A DNA stretch of 64,000 bases from Cristatella mucedo (Eukaryota; Bryozoa; Phylactolaemata; Cristatellidae), in assembly GCA_009760855.2 (NCBI GenBank), contig WPIO01000162.1:647585-711584 (forward strand). Direction: 5' to 3'. Both the position numbers and the translations under genes were made by a program. Every line of letters starts with the position of its first letter. Position 1 is the first letter of the stretch. The notes beneath the pieces are model-generated. The model made no database searches. It was not told where the DNA came from and saw nothing but the letters and a program-made list of their open reading frames with translations. Positions 20,639-33,065 of this stretch are shown piece by piece.

Positions 20639-22560
20639 TCTCGATTGTTTGTGCAGAAGATAAACAAGATAAGGGAGTCCATCCCTGCGATGAAAGCACC
20701 CCCACTAGATTGCTGTTCCCCGATTTCTGGCAGCACCTCAATGTCTACATTTAAGCAGGTCACTAGTGATCTAGTCCGGTATTTCATATCCCAATCAAAG
20801 AAGACAACAAGTCCTCTGGACCCAATTCTCACTGACCTGCTCCTACATTGCATTGATCTGCTGCTGCCATGCTTAACTAACATCATTAATATGTCATGAG
20901 CCTCAGGTCATGTCCCAGCACCTTTCGAAAAAGCTGTAGTCAGGCCACTTCTCAAGAAAGCGACACTAGGCCAAGAGGACTTGAGGAACTACCACCCAGT
21001 CTACCTTCTACCATTTCTATCGATGACCCTGCAACGGGTTGTGGCAGACCAGCTGAACTCATATATCGAAACTTCAACCATTGCTAGTAAGTTCCACTCT
21101 GGCTTTAGAGCTAATCACTTCACACAGCCAGCAGTGCTTAGGGTATACAACGACCTATTTAGGAATGCAGACATAGGTAGGGTGTCTCTGCTTGTTTTGC
21201 TCGATATTTCGGCAGCTTTTGATACTATCGATCACAAAGCTCTTCTAGAGAACCTCTCATCTAGCCTGGGCATCACTGGCACTGCTCTACAATGATTCAG
21301 GCCCTATCGCAGTGGAAGACTCCAGAGTTTTGACGTGAATGGACAAAGATCATCTGAGGTACCTCTGAAATATGGGGTACCTCAGGGCTCCTTGCTAGGT
21401 CCGGTTCTTTTCATGGTTTATACTCTCCCTCTTGCTGACGTGATTGCCAAGCACAATCTAGGCTTTCACTTCTATAGGGATGACACCTAGTTGTACCATT
21501 GCTTTGATCTCTCTCACAGCCTTCGAGCTCCTCAAACTCTCTCAACTCACTTGCTGCATGTATTTATGACATCCGCACATGAATGGTAGTAAGTTTTCTA
21601 AAACTAAACGATGATAAAACTAACTTACTAGTCATGGGAAAATCCAGTGTGATTCAGAAATTGGAACGGCTGACGCTCAAGATCGGCTCTGCCAGCATAT
21701 CTCCTGTGTAATCGGCTCGAAATCTTGGTGTCATGTTCCAAAGCGACCTCTCGTTAGACGACCACATCAGCTCCACAGTCAAGTCTGCCTACTTTCAGCT
21801 ACATAACATTGGTAAAACTCGCGATTGTTTAGATACCACGTCCTAGTTGGTCCATGCATTCGTGACATCCAGTCTCGACTTCTGCAACTCACTGCTTACT
21901 GGCCTACCGGCATGGGCAATCAGGCGATTGCAGCTGGTGCAAAACTCCGAAGCTAGGCTTGTCTGTCGTGAGCGTCTCAGTTGCCACATCACACCCCTTC
22001 TCGTCGACCCGCACTGGCTACCAGTCAATCAATTGATCGACTTCAAGGTTTTGTCACTCACTTTTAGGTCACTTTATTCTTTGGCTCCTGCCTATCTCTC
22101 AGATCTGCTCCTCCATCAGGCCAAGCATCGTACCACCTGCTTTTCGGTATCAAAGAGTCTACCAATACCTCATACAAACTTCAAATCCTTTGGAGACCGT
22201 GCATTTACTTCGTATGCTCCCACAGCCTGGAACTCCCTCCCGACTTGCGTCAGAACATCCCCTGACTTGACCACGTTTAAAAATAACTAAAAAACACACC
22301 TATTTAGGACAGCATTTAGTGGGTCCCTGTGATTCGTCATTCATGAGCTTAGGCGTGCTGGCACTGTGCATGCTGCCACTAACCACATTTGCTTTCCGGC
22401 GCCGGCTCATGTCACCCCTAACCATGGTATTCATGTTGTTTATCAAGCATGATAATACTCACCGTTCAATTGCATTTCCCTTTGCAGCAAATGTAAAGCG
22501 CACAGAAAGAGATTGGATTCTCTGGGAGCTTTATCAAGTGCATTGTTATTATTATTACTA
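20639..22560 (+). mobile_element. LINE-A, near-complete reverse transcriptase copy
   Basis: This is the longest LINE-A stretch. In order it has FVQKINKIRESI (linker before the polymerase), TTSPLDPILTDLL, VVRPLLKKATLG, the NYHPVYLLPFLSM block, VLLDISAAFDTIDHKALLENL (motif A), YGVPQGSLLGPVLF (motif B), FHFYRDDT (motif C, with ADD changed to RDD and a stop just after), the C-terminal blocks to [18 protein letters not shown], the 3' UTR and an (ATT)n end. Stops and frameshifts at about 20900, 21295, 21490 and 21710 make it a pseudogene. No endonuclease domain precedes it. Confidence 0.88.
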
Positions 22561-22700
22561 GGCTGGCCTCGTCGTGCCGTTGCTCATTCGTTCGTCGGTT
22601 GTCGCCTTCTTCTCATCTTTCTTCAGCGGTTGATCAGGCTGTGCACTAGTGCGATTGTCGTAGTGAGGGTCAGTTTCCGAACGTTTTATTATTATTATTG
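22561..22700. other. Unidentified segment ending in (ATT)n
   Basis: This lies between two oppositely oriented LINE-A segments. It ends in a ttattattattattg tract (22686-22699), so it may be a further short retrotransposed piece, but its body matches neither the LINE-A nor the SINE copies I compared. Confidence 0.35.
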
Positions 22701-22709
22701 TAGTATGCC

Positions 22710-23750
22710 TGACCGATGGACAGCTGACGAAACATCGAGTAAACTAAGCAGAGAGACTCTACTTAAGTCTGCATTCCTAAGCAGATTGTTAGAGTTATAC
22801 ACCTGAAGCAATGCTACCTCTGTGGAGTTATTGGCTCTTAAAAACCATACTGGAACTTACTAGCAAGGTTTGAAGTTTCAATATATGAGTTAAGCTGTTC
22901 TGCCACGGTTTGTTCCAATGTCTTTGATAGGAACGATAGAGGGGAGACTGGGCGGAAATTGCTCAACTTCCTTTGGGTCAAGTGTTGCTTTGTTGAGTAG
23001 TGGCCAGACTGCCGCCTTTCTGAAAAGTGCTAGGACATGACCTGATGCTAATGATATATTTATAATGTTAATTATGCATGGAAGCAGCAGATAAATGCAT
23101 CGTATAAGCAGGACAGTGGGAATAGAGTCCGGAGGTCTAGGAGTCCAGAGGTCTAGTTGTTTTCCTCGATTCGGATATGAACTTCAGGATGAGGTCGCCA
23201 GTGGACTTCTTGAATGTTGACATTAAGCTGCTGGACAGAATTGGGGGACGCGATTTCAGAGGGATGCTGCCATCCTAGGGACGGACTTCCCGATCTTTTC
23301 GATCTTGCTGACAAAGAAGCCAGAGAAGCGATCTGCATGGTCGCCAAAAGGATCACAGCAGTAAGGAGCTCAGTAGGTAGCGGTTGGGGAGATGGCTGAT
23401 CGTAGACATAAGCATTTTTGGATTGTGCATCTGTGATTTCACAATGGTTTTATTGAAGCTAAACCTGACCTCTGCTAGGATCAATTGGTACAATCTACAT
23501 ACAGTATCCTCCTATGCCTGTTGATGGACAGTCAGTCGGTCCTGATCGTTTGTATGCTTTTCAAGTTTGCACTTAGTAGACGTAGCTAGCTTACTAATTA
23601 ATGTCTGCGATTAACTATTGGCTGTCTGGGCGAGGGGGCACAGTGCGATCAGTCAGAGGTGCAAACTTGCCGAGCGCGTCAGCTAGTGTCGTGTTGTAGC
23701 ATTCTATCAGTGACGACAAGTCAGAGAAGGATTTAGCTGCAGAGGCAAAA
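22710..23750 (-). mobile_element. LINE-A, 5' half (minus strand)
   Basis: Read on the minus strand from about 23750, it shows the linker typical of these ORF2 proteins (FAPLTDRTVPPRP, then RLTVHQQA), FSGFFVSKIEKI, GHVLALFRKAAVWPLLNKATL, QLNSYIETSNLASKF and RNADLSRVSLLSLLDVSSA (motif A), where it breaks off at about 22710. Frameshifts and stops are common. Its 3' continuation could be 19274-20625, with the forward LINE-A having landed at motif A. Confidence 0.8.
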
Positions 23751-24985
23751 CAGATAATCTCGCACTGACAAAATCTCACCGGGTCTTGAGGCTTCGCAAT
23801 TCAGATGCAATTTTTAGATGTGGATGAGGGCACACATATTGCAGAGCGAATGAGATCTGCATGTGTTCAGATATGCAGAATTTGGGAAGGAAAACGACAC
23901 AACGCTCAATATTCTGCTGGCAAAGCTTACTATAACAAGGATTTAGAAAAGCCCACACAATACCCTGTATATTACGGGTTATACAGCAGGCGATTAAAAG
24001 ACTCTTTTAAAGGCCTACAACAGCAGTTCACGCTCAACGATAGTACTCAGTCCATTACGCCAAGCGAGCGACCGTGGTCAGGTCGGTGCCGTATATAATG
24101 ATCAAGTTTTTAATTCATATAATAATCTGGTTCACACATAATCGTGCTGCTCATAAGCCTCGGTCTATCAAAATCATCTCACGAGCGGCTTCCAGCTATA
24201 ATTCAGAGGCCAGGCACAGTTCATAATTGAGGTTCAGCTATCAAGTTAAACGTTGACAATTGCCGGGTTGCTGTAGCCTGCTCCACCTCATGGCGAATTC
24301 CTACTCTATACTTGCAATACTTACAATAGTCTCTGTAGTTTGGTTCGTACATCAGAGAGCCAGCCGATGAACAACGCCAACGGTTTATTGTACAAGGCCC
24401 GGAGCAGCAAGACGAACGACTGCCTTCGCCCCCTTCTCACACTAGAGTCCCCTCTCTCCTCCCCTCGGGCTGTCCCTTGGCCGACCCCGATGGTGAATCC
24501 ACCGTCTGTTCGCCAGCGGGTTATCGGCCTGTGTCAACACCTCATTAGAGGCAGAGCACAGCTGTGCACAGCGGCCCCTCTCGACAATGCTCCCAACAGC
24601 TGTTTAGGAAAGGAGCGGTACCAGCTCGCATGCAATCGAACTACAGTCTCCTTCATGCATAATCATAAAATGTGCGGCTTATAAGTGTCGGCTTATTACT
24701 GCCACTTCATAAGTGGCTCTCAGCTATAATTCAGCGGCCCAGCTCGTACCTCGTAACTGCAGTTCAGCTGTCCAGCTCCGAGTTCACGGTCTCGGGTCAT
24801 TGCATAGCATCTCTCGGGATAGGCTGCTTAACTCACGTACGACCGTCGAGCGCTCATGAAATCCAACGTTAAATCTTCGCACAACTTTTCGAACTCGAGG
24901 TAAGACACTTTTCACGCTCCACTCCACTCCTAATTTAAGCCAGCTCCTGATGTGAAAGCACCTTAGCTGGCTTGGTCGGGATGGT
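23751..24985. other. Unassigned intergenic DNA
   Basis: A forward open frame of 97 codons at 23805-24098 (starting MQFLDVDEGTHIAERM) is the only frame of note. It has no recognised motif, no splice context I trust and no sign of repeat origin. I leave it unassigned. Confidence 0.4.
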
Positions 24986-25170
24986 GAGCCGTGATGGCAC
25001 ACTAGGTAAGGCGGTTGCTTTCTCGACCTCAGCCCGAGGTCGTGGGTTCGATTCCTGTGGCGGGTGATTCTTTATCGCCACTCCAAGCGGTGGTGATAGC
25101 CGTAAAGGCTCTTCTGTCGTTATACAAAAAATAGGCTGTTTAATCAGCTAGTATTTATTATTATTATTAT
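24986..25170 (+). mobile_element. SINE2 copy
   Basis: gagccgtgatggcacactag (box A region), ggttcgattcc (box B), the two hairpins ccactccaagcggtgg and agccgtaaaggct, and gtttaatcagctagtattt followed by (ATT)n. It is closely similar to the copy at 13477. Confidence 0.9.
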
Positions 25171-25648
25171 GGGCCAGAAACCCGGATTTTGCTGCTGCGA
25201 AATTTGCTGTCTTGCAAGCTTTATGCAGCTAGTCAAAGTAACTAGCTCTCTTGATGCATTGTTACACAGGGAGAGATAACTTCGACACGAGCCGAGCACG
25301 AACGAGGCGGCGGCCCAAGATCGGACATCCGAGATCGTGCAAGGAACGGAGGTACGTCCAGTGAGAACCTTCGATGCTATGGACTCTGGTCTTACAGATC
25401 TACTCCCTAACTTTACCTAAGTCGGGTCACAAAAATTGAGGCTACCTAGCTACTCGCTTTTCTAGCCTCTTTTTGGTAAGACCGACAAAGTCAAGAGATT
25501 AAATGTCAAAGGTAAAATCCTCCTTGGAGTCTTCCCCATTCCACCTCACCAGTTTCACCTTCACCTTCGCGATTGAACTCGGTGCCCTTATCTCACATTC
25601 CTAGTCAAGAAGAATAATAGCCCTCTGTAATAGGCCCCATGCCAAGTT

Positions 25649-25710
25649 TTATAATAATAATAATGCACTTGATAAAGCACCCTCAGAGAACCCAATCTCT
25701 CTCTTTATCC
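25649..25710 (-). mobile_element. LINE-A tail fragment
   Basis: Only the (AAT)n tail and the first 45 or so bases of the reverse 3' end are present (gcacttgataaagcaccctc, agagaacccaatctctctc). This is an extreme 5' truncation. Confidence 0.8.
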
Positions 25711-26988
25711 TTACGACGAGTCAATATTTACTACTGTCATCAATAACCAACAGAGTAAATCTCCAAAATCTAAATCAGAAAGAGCTTGCATTCAGATTCC
25801 CAAACAGTCTTTTCCCTCACCTCTGTGCGAATGTAGCCTAGCCCAGAGAAAGCCTGAGAGCTAATCAACTCTGTAGTAATTGGTTAGCTTAGTAAGAGGC
25901 AGCAAATCCCCAACTCAGGTCAAGCGGCTCGAGGCAGAGGTATTCTGTATAACTCTTTCATAATTTGGTAATTCAGTCAAAAAAGAAAATTAATCACGAA
26001 AACTAGCCGATAATCTCACAATACTAGCTCCCAAAAAAGTGCTTCCGTCGTTATTTATATTAAGGAAGACTTCGACCATGCAGGATCTTTCCTTGGAATG
26101 GTAAAACTCGGTTAAAAAACAAAAACAATAATGATAGTAATAGTTTAGCATGGCTAACCGGCGGCAATTAGTGTCTTCATACTTGCATTGAAATGCTGGC
26201 CCTACGCAAGATGCGTTTGCATTGTTAATACAGTAAATGTCACCAATCCTCCTTATTCATTCACATGCAGCGAGTTCTAGAGAACCTTTACGATATAGCC
26301 CTCTTGGAATGCTGCGAAAACTAATGGCCAGTATGGAGACAGCTGGTCTTTCCCAAATTACATATTTTTAAAGCACCTGACGATCACCTAACATCCGGAG
26401 CATCTCGAAAGCGGTCGAACTCACTACTTTTTAGCTAGGCTAAAGGTCGGCTGATTAACTCGCTTTATTGGCTGAAGCGCTTTAGCAGCTAATTGCTAGC
26501 TCGCTGAGGCTGGTAAAGGATTGCTTGCTGCTAGACTCGAACCCATAACCTAGATAGTGAAGCACAACACCTTTCGGTCTTTATTTTATGACTCACCCGA
26601 CCACCAATGCTGTTTAATGGCCAGATAAGCGAAGATGCCGGTAGTAACTTGACGAAACAAAAAACACACGCATAACACTAAAAAAAATTGAATCAATTGC
26701 ACAAGCCCTACCTGCAAGCAAATCTATACAATCCCACAAGCCAATCAATATTAAACCAGGCAGCCGCGATAGGGAATGGCGGTGCTGAACTTGGAAGGAG
26801 CTTAACCTTGACGAGCTCGAACGGTCATTTCACCCAATAGTGCTGAGCATCCGAGAATAACCGCGACGGCATTTCCACGCAATGGCAGAAGGAGAAAGTC
26901 TCACGGTGGAGAGGGCAGTGGGCAACTACCGCTCGTAGCTGCCAACTCGTCTGCGTTACTGCTGAGTTGAAGTCGGAAGCAGCTAAGA

Positions 26989-26994
26989 TTTATT
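26989..26994 (-). promoter_or_regulatory. Polyadenylation signal AATAAA for the minus-strand gene
   Basis: tttatt on the plus strand reads AATAAA on the minus strand, about 290 nt downstream of the TGA stop at 27286-27288. It fits the end of the transcript containing the exon at 29351-27286. The cut site itself is not defined. Confidence 0.5.
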
Positions 26995-27285
26995 CACAAT
27001 AGATAAAATCAGCTGATTCACGAGAGCAACTCTAGTGGCGGGATAACGGCGAACATAAAAATGCGTTCACTTTTCACAGACTAGAACCAAGCAGCGCTGC
27101 ACGGTACGTTCGCACGAACACACGCAGCATCAATGCCTCGATACAATTGAGCAGCAGCACCATCAGCAGCAGCAGCAGCAGGTTGCGACCTTGAATATGG
27201 CTAGATAGGCTGCCATGCACACTCGCCGGTACCGTAAACTTGTTCGGTCCGAGTTTTCACAGCAAAAAACCAGCCGACATCCGCA

Positions 27286-29351
27286 TCAAAGCTGCCGCTG
27301 AGCCGCGCCTGCTTCGTCGCGGTCCTCGCTCTCCTGCACGACCACGGTCGTAGTGGTCGCCGAACCGCAATCGCCCATGAGCCGGTGCGTGCAGCAATAC
27401 TTGACCTTGACGAGCACCAGCCGTCCGTCGCTATTCGTCATCCTCGCCCACCTTTCCGAGCCTTCGGCCTCCGAAAGCTCCGAGCTCCCCTGGAAGCTGG
27501 CCTGCACGTCGATCTCGCCTCGGCGGCCGCAGGTTGGGCAACCTGCTCGGCACTCGCCGAAGGCTCCTGCGTCACGGCAGGCGGGCTTGGCGAGGGCTGC
27601 AGCTGCCGAAAGTAAGGGCCGGCACGCTGCTGCTTTGTGAGCAGCGGCGGACGAATAAAACTGCTCCGCCTGGCAGCGCCCAGCAGCGCCGCCGTCACGG
27701 CGACCGTCGTCGTCGTCGTCTGGGTGAGTGGCTCTCGCAGCTGGGTCTGGGTCAGCAGACACGCTGCCGCCGCGCCGAGCGAGTTGGCAACAGGTAACAG
27801 CACCGCCGGCACGGGCCGGTCTCGACTGAGACTGTCCGGAGTCCGAAAAGTTGAAGGGCGAAGGTTGAAGCCGAACGACGAGCCGCTTGCCTCGAGGCAC
27901 CGACTTGCTCGAGGCAAGCGGCTCGAACCCTCCTTGCCGAGGAGGAGAGACCGACATGTTCATCGGGTTGTTCGCGTCCGGCGTCTGAACTTGGTCCGTT
28001 TCGTCGATCGTGCCGTCAGCAATCGCGAGCTTCAAATCGCCTCGAGCCTCGCGGGCGGCGGGCGAGGATTTACACGCGGCAGCTCCGGGATCGTCAGGGT
28101 TCGGGCTTCGGTTGCCGAGCATTTCGGCGGGGGCTGTTACGCTGGTCGTTCGTTCATTTCGACTATTTAATGCAACGCCGTCGGCTCCAATGAACGCCGG
28201 AGGCGATGACGAGGCAGCAGAAGGCTCAACCTTTGGCCAACCCTTCAAAGGTTCAGCAGAGGACGCGAAACCAGTCGATGCTGCGGTAGTCGGAGGGTGG
28301 GTTGCGTGTCCTTCACCTCGCTCAGCCACCGGAAAGGTATGGCAGGGTTCGACGTCAGACAGCGGACTGGAGCACTGTCGCAAACCGCGCTCCACGGCCC
28401 GATGCAGCACCCCCATGAGATTCTCAAAGGTCGCCGGCTGTGCCGACAGACTGCCTTGAGCTGGCACATCCTGGCGATCTCCTTGCGGCCACTGCAGCAG
28501 AAACAGTGCGCTGAGATCGGTGGGTGGTTCGACATTCTCCCGTTGAAAGACTTTGGCCGCAGCTTCTTCCATGTACCTGGCCAACGAAATTTTGCCGTTG
28601 CCACCACGATCGAAGCCACTGTCACTGCTCAAGCCTCCCAGTTCACTGAGGTCATCGCTCTGCTGCTTATGACGCTTCGCATGCTGACCCGAAACATCAG
28701 AGAGAGTCCAGCTTGATTTTTGTAAATCGTGATTTCGTGCTTTCCGTTTCGCTGAACGCACCGAGTCGTGCTGGTCGTACGCGACGAGCGGTGCCACACT
28801 TCCGCGATGAGGGCTACTCGAGTTCGCAGGAGTATTTCTGGCCGAATCGGGTGGAAATTCGACAGGGGAGCCACGTCCGCTGTTCGCGAAGGCGCCAGGC
28901 AGAGGAGGAGACTTGAGATCGTCCCGAGTTTTGAAAGGCGACGAACGAGGAACGGTCGTCGGCAAGGAGTCCCCGATTTCCTTTGGGCTCTCATTGAAGG
29001 ACACCCCGGCCGGCAAGATTGGCATCGCGACGTCGACTGCTGATTTGAAAAGTGGCGCACTTCCACCGGACGAGTTGAGACTGCGATACTGGTGCCTCCG
29101 GCTTGGCTCGATATCGGCCGCGACTTGCTTAGACGAAGGCTCGACGGGTAAGGGCAGCCGCGACTGTGCAGCCGCGACAAGCTGCTCTGCAGCCGGTGGT
29201 TTCACAAAGACTTGCCGAGCTGCGGCTGCACCATCCGACGCTCGATCTGTTTGATGCCAGATGCGACCGCTGCCATAGCCAGGAGAGACGGAAGCCATCT
29301 TTGAGTCGGACCTCGAGTGATGTACAGCCCTATGAGAATGCACGTCGCCAA
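27286..29351 (-). CDS. Terminal coding exon (exon 3) of a PxDLS-motif nuclear co-regulator-like protein
   Basis: The exon follows a 3' splice site, cattttcag, at 29360-29352 and stays open for 687 codons to a TGA. It starts with two bases that complete a codon begun by the single last base of the exon at 38943, so the phases agree. The protein part is rich in Ser, Ala, Pro and Arg. Features include a basic SAKRKARNHD stretch (possible nuclear signal), EHAKRHKQQ-type basic residues, KISLARYMEEAAAKVFQREN (likely helical) followed by PPTDLSALFLLQW (a PxDLS motif overlapping a hydrophobic LxxLF-like segment), and NPMNMSVSP, a weak PxDLS-like variant. The C-terminal part is cysteine-containing (CRAGCPTCGRRG and VKYCCTHRL), perhaps a small metal-binding fold. 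I do not recognise the C-terminal domain. Frames on the opposite strand are shadows. Confidence 0.75.
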
Positions 29352-29813
29352 CTGAAAATGAGACCGTGAATTGGCGGTAAGCTAACCGAAATACAAGCTA
29401 GTAGCAAAAGCGATTCACGTAGCTCTGCAGAGCACCAACGTCACACCTAGCTAATCGAGACCCTAAGCATAAACGTACATGAAGGCTAATATAACTATTT
29501 ACAAAATATAATAGCGAAATCGCAGCAAAATCTCGGAGCACATCAAATCCTGCAGCTTAGACAAGAAACAACCAGGGCGAAACCAACCTTCGCTCAACTA
29601 AAATAGCCTGGGCCAGTAACCAAAAAACGGCTAAAGTAAGACACCAGCCAGCAGCAAGACACATTGTTTTAATGCTGTTCATCTGCATAAATCAACTTGA
29701 AAGTGCAGCCTGCATCAACTTGAACAAAGCTAGCGTTAATGTAATCCTATTAAAACTGAACAGAAGAATGTCTTGGGGTGGTACATACAAGTGGGATAAA
29801 CTCGGACCCGTGC

Positions 29814-30457
29814 GATTCCCTTTTGGCTGGGCTACCAAAGAAAGCTATTATACCACTACAGCTGACTATGAATATGGCTGCAAGGCTGGTCTTCAAATCC
29901 CAGCGGTTTGAGCACGTGTCTCCTTTGCTGAAAGAGCTAGGATGGTTGCCGGTTGAGCCAAGGATACAGAGCAAAGTTCTTATGCTGACCCACAAGGCCT
30001 TCCACGGCTTGGCTCCTTCGTACCTAGCTGAACTGCTGCATCAGTTTCAGCCTGTTCGCACCCTCAGGTCCTGTGTGGACAATAAATTAGCTGTCCCATT
30101 CCTCCGCTTAAAGACAGTTGGCGACAGAAGCTTTAGCTCTGCACGTCCTAGACTGTGGAACTCGCTTCCACAATTCTTACGTAACGACATCTACTCTCCA
30201 ACTGCCGACTATGGCACATTTTTTTTCAGCGGTCCTGAACTGCTACTTCTATGCTACTCACTACCTCAACTGCTCTCCTAAGTCGCTATGCTTCCCACTT
30301 TCTCTTTGTTGTGTGAGACGAAGTCTGTTGGGTACCGAATGCGTACCGAAAGCCGCTTAGGCTGTGAGTTCGGTATACAAAACTCTCCTACGTAACACCC
30401 AAATGGTCTTTATGACTTTGTGGAGTTACTGAAGGAGATACATTACATTACATTACG
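29814..30457 (+). mobile_element. LINE-B 3' copy in the last intron
   Basis: Forward LINE-B with the LLAGLPKKAIIPLQ, RLVFKSQRFEHVSPLLKELG, WLPVEPRIQSKVLMLTHKA and RLWNSLPQFLRND blocks, continuing past the ORF end to gactttgtggagttactgaa and (TTACA)n (acattacattacatt at 30440-30455). It is well preserved and 5'-truncated, in the intron between 38942 and 29352 and antisense to the gene. Confidence 0.92.
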
Positions 30458-30528
30458 ATTCATCGGTATTGAAGAGTCAGTCAGTCATAGCTAGGGTCTG
30501 CCAACCAGAGAGCCATATAATTCGTTTT

Positions 30529-30658
30529 ATGTAATTCATTTATATAGCACCCCAAGAGAACTTAATCTCCATTCAGGCGCTTCACAAATGCCTCGGGGCT
30601 CGAGCCAGCCCACGACCTTGGTCGGGGCGAGCACCGTAACCGCTAGACCAAACCAGCT
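30529..30658 (-). mobile_element. SINE1 copy
   Basis: Reverse SINE1: taattcatttatatagcacc and aagagaacttaatctccatt (LINE-A-like tail), ggggctcgagcc (box B) and cgctagaccaaaccagct (box A side). Intronic. Confidence 0.88.
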
Positions 30659-30960
30659 AAGCTTTTGGCCGGCGATTCCTTCATGAACTCGGTCTTTGAT
30701 TTTAAAATTAAAATTTCCCCGCGATATCGAGTAGCTGGTTTCTGTTATTTAATCAGGAAGACTTGCCTCCTCCTGCCTGTAAGTGAAGACGGGGAAGTAA
30801 CTTAGCACGCCCGAGGTAACTCGGAAGGTCAAAACTCCACGCGAAATTATTGGAGGCATTCTGCTAAGGTCGGCGAAGCAATTCAATTTAGTAAGTTACT
30901 TAAGCAAATACTAGTGTTCAATGCCTTGGGACTCGATTAGCTGAGCCATATTAATTGACT

Positions 30961-31676
30961 TATAATAATAATAACAATAATAATAATAATGCACTTGATT
31001 AAGCGCCCTCAGAGAACCACTCAAATCTGCAATCTTAAAATTTCTTCCTAGGCGCTTCACATTGGCTGCAAAGGGAAGCTCGATTGAATGGTGATTAATA
31101 TAATGCTTAATAAGCACGAATAACATGGTTGGGGTGACATGCACAGGGTCAGCATGCAAATATGGTTAGTGGCAGCATTCGCAGTGTCAGCAAGCATAAG
31201 CACATCAAGGACGAATCACAGGGACGCACTCGATGCTGTCCTAAATAGGTGTATTTTTTAAGTTCTTTTTAAATGTGGTCAAGTCAGGGAATGCTGTGAC
31301 GCAAGTCGTGAGTGAGTTTCAGGCTTTGGGAGCATACGAACTAAATGCACGGTCTCCAAAGGATTAGAGGTTCGTACGGGGTGTTGATAACTGCTGGATT
31401 CCGAAAAGCTGGTGGCACGATGCTTGGCCTGGTAGGGAGTAGATCTGAGAGATAGGCAGGAGCCAAAGAATTAAGTGGCCTAAAAGAGAGCGACAAAAAC
31501 TTGACGTCGATCTGTTGCTTGACTGGTAGCCAGTGCAGGTCGACGAGAAGTGGTGTGATGTGGCAACTGCGAAGCTCACGACAGACAAGCCTAGCTGCAG
31601 AGTTTTGCAGCATCTGTAATCGCCTGATTGTACATATAGGCCAAGCAAGCAGTGAGTTACAGAAGTCAAGACGGCG
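30961..31676 (-). mobile_element. LINE-A 3' copy
   Basis: The (AAT)n tail, 3' UTR (agcgccctcagagaacc, taggcgcttcacattgg) and ORF2 C-terminal block back to LDFCNSLLA on the minus strand. Two frames of about 100 codons (31700-31341 and 31669-31364) each hold part of the protein, so at least one frameshift is present. Intronic, in the same orientation as the gene. Confidence 0.88.
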
Positions 31677-31789
31677 TAATGCTTCTTTTGAATATCGCAC
31701 AGCAGAAATTATTCATTGACGACCGCTAGAATAAATATATACACATTGTTACTCAAGTAGTTGATGATCACTGCAAGTCTTCTCGTATT

Positions 31790-33065
31790 TATGTATGTAT
31801 CTCAATCCGTAACTCCACAAAGCCACAAAGACTACTTGGGTGCTTCGCGAGAGTTTTTTTATAGCACACTTGCAGTCTAGGCGGCTTTAGTACGCATTTG
31901 ATAGCCAAAAGACTTCATCTCATGCTATGAAGATAAAGTGAGAAGCATAGCTGAGTCAAAAGATCAGTAGAGGTAGTCAGTAAAATGGAAGTAGAAGCTG
32001 AGGACGTCTGAAAATGTTGTGCCGTAGTCTGCAGCAGGAAAGTAGTTGCCGTTGCATAAGAATCGTGGAGCTCCACCGTATAGGACCTGCAGAGCTAAAG
32101 CTTCTGTTGCCAACGGTTTTTAAGAGTAGGAATGAAAAAACTGTATTATTGTTCATATAGGACCACGAGGTACGAGGAGGCTGAAACTGGTGCAGCTGTT
32201 CAGCTAGGTATGGAGGAGCCAAGCCGTGGCCAGTCCAGTCGGTCAGCCTAAGAACTATTGCTCTGTATCTTTTGATCAACCGGTAGCCATCCAAACATTT
32301 TTTTTTAGCAAAGGAGACAACACGCGATCAAACTCGGGGATTTGCAAACTAGCCTTCTAGTCATATTCATCACCAGCTGCAGTGGCCTGGTGGTTTTTTC
32401 TGTAGCTTAGTAAAAAGGGAATTACAATAATCTAGCTAAAACAGAACTGAGAAGCTAATTCATTTTTAGCAAGCCACGTTGGAAGACAGTTCCTAATTTA
32501 GAGAGGGACTGAACGAGGTGGCTAGCTGGAAGCAGTCTTCTTAATGGTTTTTAAAATATCGGCAGCTGTTGAAGGCGACACCTAAATTCAATGCACCTGG
32601 CGAAGGTCACACAACAGTCTCACCTATTAGAAGAGCCAAGCATTCTAATCCAGCCATACGCTTGTGTTATCTATCAGCAGTAGTTCTGTTTTATCGTCCT
32701 TTGGTTTAAGGAAATTTGTTTACATCCAGGATCGAAGGTCTGCATGGCATGCATTCAGTTTATCAGTTGCTGCAGCAGATTTCGACGGTTCAAATGACAA
32801 ATACGGTTTTGTATCGTCAGTATGAAAGAGATATCCTTTTCAATAGGCCTGAATCGCTTTTCCCAGAAGTTCAGTATAAATACAGAATAGTATAGGACTG
32901 AGGACGGGTCTTTGAAAACTCCACAGGTGTGACTAGTCTAGTGACTGTATGACTAATAACTGGTGGATTAGACCTGACCGTCATACGGCACGGATTGAAA
33001 ACGATCGGACAAGTACAATTTTAACCGCGGCAGTGCCTCGTCTGCCATACCGCTCGTTGATCTCT
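31790..33065 (-). mobile_element. LINE-B, older copy
   Basis: Diverged LINE-B from the 3' end (tatgtatctcaatccgtaac) through the C-terminal blocks and across the motif C to motif B region (tacggttttgtatcgtcagt; tttgaaaactccacaggtgt) to the palm. Many indels and stops. It is useful because at about 32783-32803 (gacggttcaaatgacaaat) it shows the uninterrupted sequence of the site where LINE-A inserted at 3989. Confidence 0.85.

Noticed and set aside
23805-24098. 97-codon plus-strand frame
   Set aside because: No recognised domain, no neighbouring exon and no codon evidence I can judge by eye. A frame this long can arise by chance in a 64-kb window.
27353-29369. Plus-strand frames of up to 177 codons opposite exon 3
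   Set aside because: They are shadows of the 687-codon minus-strand frame in GC-rich DNA. They are fragmented and overlap each other, and only the minus frame is long and joined by splice signals.
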